A stretch of 64,000 nt of DNA. Source: Lapidilactobacillus achengensis (GTDB taxonomy: Bacteria; Bacillota; Bacilli; Lactobacillales; Lactobacillaceae). The stretch is taken from NCBI RefSeq assembly GCF_003946655.1, contig NZ_RHOV01000003.1, positions 1 to 64,000 of the forward strand, written 5' to 3'. The notes beneath the pieces were generated by a model that was given only the letters and a program-made list of their open reading frames with translations, did no database searches and had not been told where the DNA came from. The position numbers and the translations under genes were made by a program. This document shows positions 59,641 to 64,000 of this stretch, piece after piece. Positions within the stretch are counted from its first letter, which is position 1; each line of letters begins with the position of its first letter.

Positions 59641-61476
59641 ATGGAGAAGCAACAACACACTATTTTACAGAATGTCCATTATGTTCTAGCCGGGTTTGCG
59701 GCTAGCGGGGAGCATTATCTGGGCAAACTCATTCTTTATTATCTCCTCTCATTAACGTTGACTTTAGGCGTGACCGCTTTGCCGGCGCTGATCGTGGCCC
59801 AGTTTGAGGCCAAGGTGGCATTGCCGCAACTCTTACTTCAGGTCGGTGGTTTGGTCCTGCTGTTGGCACTGGCCGCGTTCTTTTCCTTGGTGGTCAAAAC
59901 CCAGGCGGATGCGACGATCACCCGCGGGCGCTTTAAGTCCTTCGAGCTGAAACTCTATCAGAAGTTAATGACTACCGATTATGAGAATACCTTAACCAAT
60001 CGGTTTCAGAAACTACTGGTCAATGCCCTGACCTTTGGTGTTTACGGCGACGGCTCAGGGGTCGCGCAGATTTTACAGCAGTTTGGCTTAGTCGGTTTGG
60101 ACTTGCTATTGATCGTTGGCTTTTCGCTCTATGCCACGACCCAGATCCCATATTTCTTCGTCCTGATCGTCGTCGAGTTGGCCTTGACTTATTTAGTGGT
60201 GCGTTTTGACACCAATTATCGGCAGAAGACGCTGGCCTATCGCGATCAATTGTACGCTCAACAGAATTATTTGACTCGGACCGCTGGCAATATCAAGAAC
60301 GGCAAAGAGATCCGCCTGTTCAAAATGGACAACTGGCTGGCGGCTAATTTGGATCAAACGGTGTCCGCGTCGCTGCAATACCAACGGCAGTTAGCCCGGC
60401 ACACCTTATTGGCCAACTTCTGGGAAAGTTTGTTTAGTTTTCTGCGGGATTCCTTGGTGTTCGTGGTCTTGATCATTTTGATCCAACGCCAACAGATCTC
60501 CGTGGCCAGTTTTGTGCTTTATTTCAATATTTTGGCCCAGATGAATGGCTGGCTGCGGCAATTGTTGAGTGAGACCAATGATCTGAAGAAATCGTCTCAG
60601 GATATTGACCATTTGCGTAACTTTCTCACTTTTCCCGAGTTTCGTAAGCATTACCCTGATCCAACCTTGCCGCAAAACCAAGTGGAGATTCGGTTCGATC
60701 ATGTCAGCTATCGCTATCCTGACGCGACGGAAGAAACCTTACACGACGTCAGTTTCACGATCAAAGCCGGCGAGCGCTTGGCTTTGGTCGGGAACAACGG
60801 CGCCGGCAAAAGCACGATCGTTAACTTATTGCTAGGCTTGTTGCGGCCGACCGCGGGACAAATTTACTTTGATGGCGTCGCGGCCGATCAATTCAGTCAA
60901 GCTGCACTGGCCGATCTGGTCACCCCGGTTTTTCAAAGTACCGATATTTGGGCGACGACCATTGCCCAGACAGTGGCTATGGTTGCCGATGAGACTGCGA
61001 TCGATGAGGCCAAGGTCAAGCAAGTCTTAGAACAGGTGGGGTTGTTGACCAAGATCCAGGCACTGCCCCAAGGCATCCACAGCCATTTGACCCGCTATAT
61101 CCACAGTGATGGCGTGGAATTCTCTGGTGGTGAGACCCAACGCTTGATGTTGGCGCGGGCCTTATACCGGCAAACTCCGGCTATTTTGTTGGACGAACCG
61201 ACCGCGGCCTTGGACGCTTTGGCCGAAAGTGAACTTTACGAAGAATATCAGGATCTGATCGGCGCGAAAACATCCTTGTTCATCTCCCACCGCTTGGCCT
61301 CGACACGTTTTTGTGATCGGATCATCCTGCTGTATCATGGTGTCTTGAAGGAACAAGGCACCCACGAGGAGCTAATGGCGCAAAACGGGATCTACGCGGA
61401 AATGTTCGCGATCCAAAGCCAATACTATCAAGATCAAGAGGAGGATGAGTCTGATGAGTCAGTGGCTGAAAACTAA
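59641..61476 (+). CDS. ABC exporter half-transporter, permease-ATPase fusion
   Basis: 611 residues: six transmembrane helices (about 20-320) and an ATPase domain with Walker A VGNNGAGKST, signature FSGGETQRLMLARAL, Walker B AILLDEPTAALDA and H-loop FISHRLAS. It pairs with the next gene as a heterodimeric exporter of peptides, lipids or drugs; the substrate is not deducible. The ATG at 59641 lacks a close ribosome site: AAGGGAG lies 24 nt away and better suits an out-of-frame GTG at 59628, so translation initiation may be unusual. A later start would cut the first helix. Confidence 0.9.
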   Translation: MEKQQHTILQNVHYVLAGFAASGEHYLGKLILYYLLSLTLTLGVTALPALIVAQFEAKVALPQLLLQVGGLVLLLALAAFFSLVVKTQADATITRGRFKSFELKLYQKLMTTDYENTLTNRFQKLLVNALTFGVYGDGSGVAQILQQFGLVGLDLLLIVGFSLYATTQIPYFFVLIVVELALTYLVVRFDTNYRQKTLAYRDQLYAQQNYLTRTAGNIKNGKEIRLFKMDNWLAANLDQTVSASLQYQRQLARHTLLANFWESLFSFLRDSLVFVVLIILIQRQQISVASFVLYFNILAQMNGWLRQLLSETNDLKKSSQDIDHLRNFLTFPEFRKHYPDPTLPQNQVEIRFDHVSYRYPDATEETLHDVSFTIKAGERLALVGNNGAGKSTIVNLLLGLLRPTAGQIYFDGVAADQFSQAALADLVTPVFQSTDIWATTIAQTVAMVADETAIDEAKVKQVLEQVGLLTKIQALPQGIHSHLTRYIHSDGVEFSGGETQRLMLARALYRQTPAILLDEPTAALDALAESELYEEYQDLIGAKTSLFISHRLASTRFCDRIILLYHGVLKEQGTHEELMAQNGIYAEMFAIQSQYYQDQEEDESDESVAEN

Positions 61477-63388
61477 AGTCGCCTTGAAAATGATCCACGA
61501 ATTGGTGCCTCGGAGTTTGCGTGTTTTGGTTTTGGCCGCCTTGGTTACCGTGCTTTATCCTTATTACGCCAGCACTTCCTTGGCGCTGATCATCAACGCG
61601 CTGACGGCTAAAGCAGCATTAAACAACTTAATCATGCTGGTCGTTGGCCTGAGTTTCGGTGGCTTGCTCTTTGGCCTACTCAACAATTGGATGAATCTAC
61701 AAGTGACCTTGATCAAGCAAGAAATCTACTTACGTTTCACGCAGCGCTCCGCTGAAAAGACGATGACTTTGAACTATGAACAACTAGAATCGCCAGAAGT
61801 GATGGCGCTGAGAACCAAGGGTGAGAATGCGTTGGTTTACAATAACGCGCTGAATCAAGTAATCGACGGCCTTTTTTCCGGGACGCTGAATGTCGTCATT
61901 TCTTTCGTGATCACCGTGGTGACCATGGTCGCGATTTTGACGACACACAGTGGTCAGAACAGTAGCTTGGCCCAATTCACGAACTCACCTTGGTTCAGCC
62001 TGATCCTACTGATCGCCTTGGCCGTGCCGCTGTTGCTATCTGTAGTCCTCTCCAATCGCAATCGTCATTTGCAGCAAACCGTGATGGACCAGATCGTCAG
62101 TTTCAACCAGGCTGATGGCTATTTCACCAATCAAGTCTTGCTCAATGATGATTCCGGCGCGATTTTTCGGGCCTTCAAAGCCAGTAACAGCTTCTTGCAG
62201 TGGATCACCCAACAATTCAAATTAACGCCGATCCAGTTAGTGATTGCTAATCGCCAAAAGATGGCGCTGAATACAGCCAGTTTACAAGCCTTGACCCTGC
62301 TTGTCACCGGCGGTCTCTATGCGCTGATCTGCCTGAAGGCTTACGTCGGGGCGATCACGATCGGCGCGATCATCATCTACGTTGGTTATTTGCAGAATTT
62401 CATCAACGTTGTTAGCGCCAATATCGCCCAGTGGAATGATGGCCTGGCTATGCTCGACTATCTGAACACCTTGATCGACTTTCTGGCGTTACCAGATGCA
62501 GGCGCACCGGCTGAACTGACCGAGCTAACCGACGACGCGCAAACGACCACAACAGCGCCGACGGAACAAGGCGAGGAGCCGTCCGCAAACGTTACAGAGG
62601 CCGCCGCGCCCACCAGTGATTCGGCCGTTTCGCTAGCGCCGACGATTCAATTCGAGCATGTGTGGTTCCATTATGCCGGTAGCCAACGCTGGGTGATCAA
62701 AGATCTGAATCTAACGTTGACACCCCAAACCCAAGTTGCCATCGTCGGTCGAAACGGATCTGGTAAAACAACGATCGTTAAGTTACTCTGCCGCCTTTAT
62801 CAACCAACCCGCGGTCGTATTTTGATCAATGGTCAAGATATCCGTGAGTTGAGCGCCGATCAATTCCAGCAGTTGATCGGGGTCGTTTTCCAAGACTTCA
62901 AGCTACTCGCTTACCCTATCGATCAGAATATCGCCGCGGCCGCTGACGTCGATCCAGCTAAAATGTGGTCGGCCTTGGCTGCCAGCGGGATGGGCACTTG
63001 GGTCAAGCAACTCCCTGAAGGCGAGAAAACCTGGTTGAGTCACGATCTAAACGATCATGGTCGCGATGTTTCCGGTGGCGAAGGCCAGAAATTAGCGATC
63101 GCCCGCGCCTATTACAAAGATGCGCCGATCCTGATCCTAGATGAGCCGACAGCCGCCTTGGATCCCCAATCGGAATTCGATATTTATCAGAATTTCCAAA
63201 CGATCAGCAATGGTAAAAGCGCCCTCTATATTTCCCACCGCATGGGTTCTTGCCGTTTCTGCGATCGAATCCTGGTCTTACAAGCCGGACAGATCATCCA
63301 AGATGGTGACCATCAATCACTCTTGGCCGATACAGCTGGTCTTTACCATCGGCTGTACACGGCGCAAGCACAATATTATCAAAGTTAG
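61454..63388 (+). CDS. ABC exporter half-transporter, permease-ATPase fusion
   Basis: 644 residues, partner of the preceding gene, overlapping its 3' end by 23 bp. Transmembrane domain about 1-320; then an unusual Thr/Ala/Glu-rich linker of about 60 residues (around 345-400, low complexity) before the ATPase domain with GRNGSGKTT, VSGGEGQKLAIARAYY, LILDEPTAALDP and YISHRMGS. Start ATG 61454 has AAGAGGAGG 9 nt upstream; an ATG at 61445 lies too close to it. Both ATPases have canonical catalytic Glu. Confidence 0.9.
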   Translation: MSQWLKTKVALKMIHELVPRSLRVLVLAALVTVLYPYYASTSLALIINALTAKAALNNLIMLVVGLSFGGLLFGLLNNWMNLQVTLIKQEIYLRFTQRSAEKTMTLNYEQLESPEVMALRTKGENALVYNNALNQVIDGLFSGTLNVVISFVITVVTMVAILTTHSGQNSSLAQFTNSPWFSLILLIALAVPLLLSVVLSNRNRHLQQTVMDQIVSFNQADGYFTNQVLLNDDSGAIFRAFKASNSFLQWITQQFKLTPIQLVIANRQKMALNTASLQALTLLVTGGLYALICLKAYVGAITIGAIIIYVGYLQNFINVVSANIAQWNDGLAMLDYLNTLIDFLALPDAGAPAELTELTDDAQTTTTAPTEQGEEPSANVTEAAAPTSDSAVSLAPTIQFEHVWFHYAGSQRWVIKDLNLTLTPQTQVAIVGRNGSGKTTIVKLLCRLYQPTRGRILINGQDIRELSADQFQQLIGVVFQDFKLLAYPIDQNIAAAADVDPAKMWSALAASGMGTWVKQLPEGEKTWLSHDLNDHGRDVSGGEGQKLAIARAYYKDAPILILDEPTAALDPQSEFDIYQNFQTISNGKSALYISHRMGSCRFCDRILVLQAGQIIQDGDHQSLLADTAGLYHRLYTAQAQYYQS

Positions 63389-63428
63389 CCCGGTCAGCAA
63401 GCTTGAGATAACTAGTTTCAACCTATTT

Positions 63429-63466
63429 AGGGCGGATCGCAAACGTGAGCATTTGCGATCCGCCCT
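63429..63466. repeat. Perfect 15-bp inverted repeat
   Basis: AGGGCGGATCGCAAA and TTTGCGATCCGCCCT, 8-nt loop, no T-run. It stands 40 bp after the exporter operon; role unknown (mRNA end protection or a regulatory site). Confidence 0.7.
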
Positions 63467-63501
63467 AATCAATTTCCGGGAATGCCTTTTAGAATTATGC
63501 C

Positions 63502-63547
63502 GCAACGCCAAAATTAGCCAGCCTAATTTTGGCGTTGCTCTTTTTTT
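63502..63547 (+). terminator. Terminator after the ABC exporter operon
   Basis: Stem GCAACGCCAAAATTAG and CTAATTTTGGCGTTGC, 4-nt loop, followed by TCTTTTTTT on the plus strand. Its T-run overlaps the stop codon of the convergent AraC gene. Confidence 0.9.
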
Positions 63548-64000
63548 ACGCTGGGGTGGTGGCGGCCCGGCGGTACTCGGTTGGCGTTAGTTGCAGCCGG
63601 CGGTGGAAAACCTTGTTGAAATAGGAAACATTGTTGAAGCCAACATGACTGGCGATCGCGCTGATCGAATCGGTGGTGGTCTTCAACAAGATCGTGCTTT
63701 GCGTAATGCGCAAGATATTGATGTAATCGGTCAACGCAATCTTGGTTGTCCGTTTGAAGATACGGCAGAGATAACTTTTACTCAAATTAAAGCGCGTCGC
63801 CAGCGAACTCAGCGTCAGCGGTTGCTCATAATTTGCTTGAATGAAGGCGATCACTGTTTTCGTGAGTTCCACGGCGATCCCCCCAGAATTAACTTTAACG
63901 TGGGCGGTTTCCGCCAACTGCGCCAAAATTGCCCAAACCAAATAGAGGTGGCCTTTAATTCGTAACATATAGGCCGGCGCGCTTTGATCGAAGTCGCGCT
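63546..64000 (-). CDS. AraC family transcriptional regulator (partial, C-terminal part)
   Basis: About 151 residues of the C-terminal end; the frame stays open to the right edge (DQSAPAYMLRIKGHLY), so the N-terminal sensing domain lies outside. The AraC DNA-binding domain has both helix-turn-helix units: PLTLSSLATRFNLSKSYLCR and the SISAIASHVGFNNVSYFNKV block, ending RRLQLTPTEYRR. Such regulators usually control sugar uptake genes. It is convergent with the ABC exporter; whether it controls it cannot be said. Confidence 0.93.
   Translation of the reverse strand, partial: RDFDQSAPAYMLRIKGHLYLVWAILAQLAETAHVKVNSGGIAVELTKTVIAFIQANYEQPLTLSSLATRFNLSKSYLCRIFKRTTKIALTDYINILRITQSTILLKTTTDSISAIASHVGFNNVSYFNKVFHRRLQLTPTEYRRAATTPA

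Overview
The window (about half G+C) is a chromosomal stretch from a Gram-positive lactic acid bacterium of the family Lactobacillaceae. This rests on the L-lactate dehydrogenase, a DivIC-type divisome protein, an RNA polymerase delta subunit, type-B L31, strong AAGGAG Shine-Dalgarno sites, several TTG/GTG starts and the conserved Bacilli gene orders. The G+C, together with gene order, suggests something like the casei/perolens side of the family; that placement is inference. Almost every gene is housekeeping.

Layout. 1-122: 5' end of a 16S rRNA gene (minus) with two tandem promoters. 0.6-14.4 kb (all minus): pth-mfd-rqcP-divIC-yabR-tilS-hpt-ftsH-hslO-dusB-lysS, a translation-quality, repair, division and proteolysis cluster. 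14.6-15.5 kb: non-coding repeats. 16-22.4 kb: ldh with an upstream CcpA (cre) site, an L,D-transpeptidase, a 53-residue membrane protein, an O-methyltransferase, a CBS-ACT protein and an anchored surface protein. 22.5-31.5 kb (minus): a DUF7916-like TIM-barrel protein, then the cell-wall cluster ddl-murF-cshA-acpS-alr-mazF. 32-34 kb: an Rgg-like regulator and a small orphan gene. 34-40.6 kb (minus): DUF1934-rpoE-[PadR-DUF1048-DUF1048]-pyrG-murA2-rpmE2; pyrG has a recognisable CTP-sensing leader and the PadR module interrupts the usual rpoE-pyrG pair. 41.7-46.8 kb (plus): a LipL-like acyltransferase, a YwfO-like HD hydrolase, mscL and a secreted MucBP protein. 46.9-57.8 kb (minus): metG-tatD-rnmV-ksgA-veg-ispE-purR-glmU-prs, preceded by a DUF72 gene. 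58.2-63.4 kb (plus): an orphan MsmK/UgpC-type sugar ABC ATPase and a two-gene ABC exporter, facing a partial AraC regulator at the right edge.

The most unusual content is a family of interspersed, highly structured non-coding repeats found only between genes. Family A is a near-palindromic element of 122-123 bp (at least eight copies plus shorter forms) beginning AGAGTG and ending ACACGTTTCA. Its stem sequences differ between copies but remain complementary. A 35-bp miniature A copy sits inside a larger element and is flanked by a 7-bp direct repeat that is single in the uninterrupted paralogue, which points to past mobility. Family B elements (about 0.4-0.85 kb; five loci) carry a multi-hairpin domain whose individual hairpins covary between copies, and they begin with the 5' half of family A. 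I know of no described family that I can match to these with confidence.
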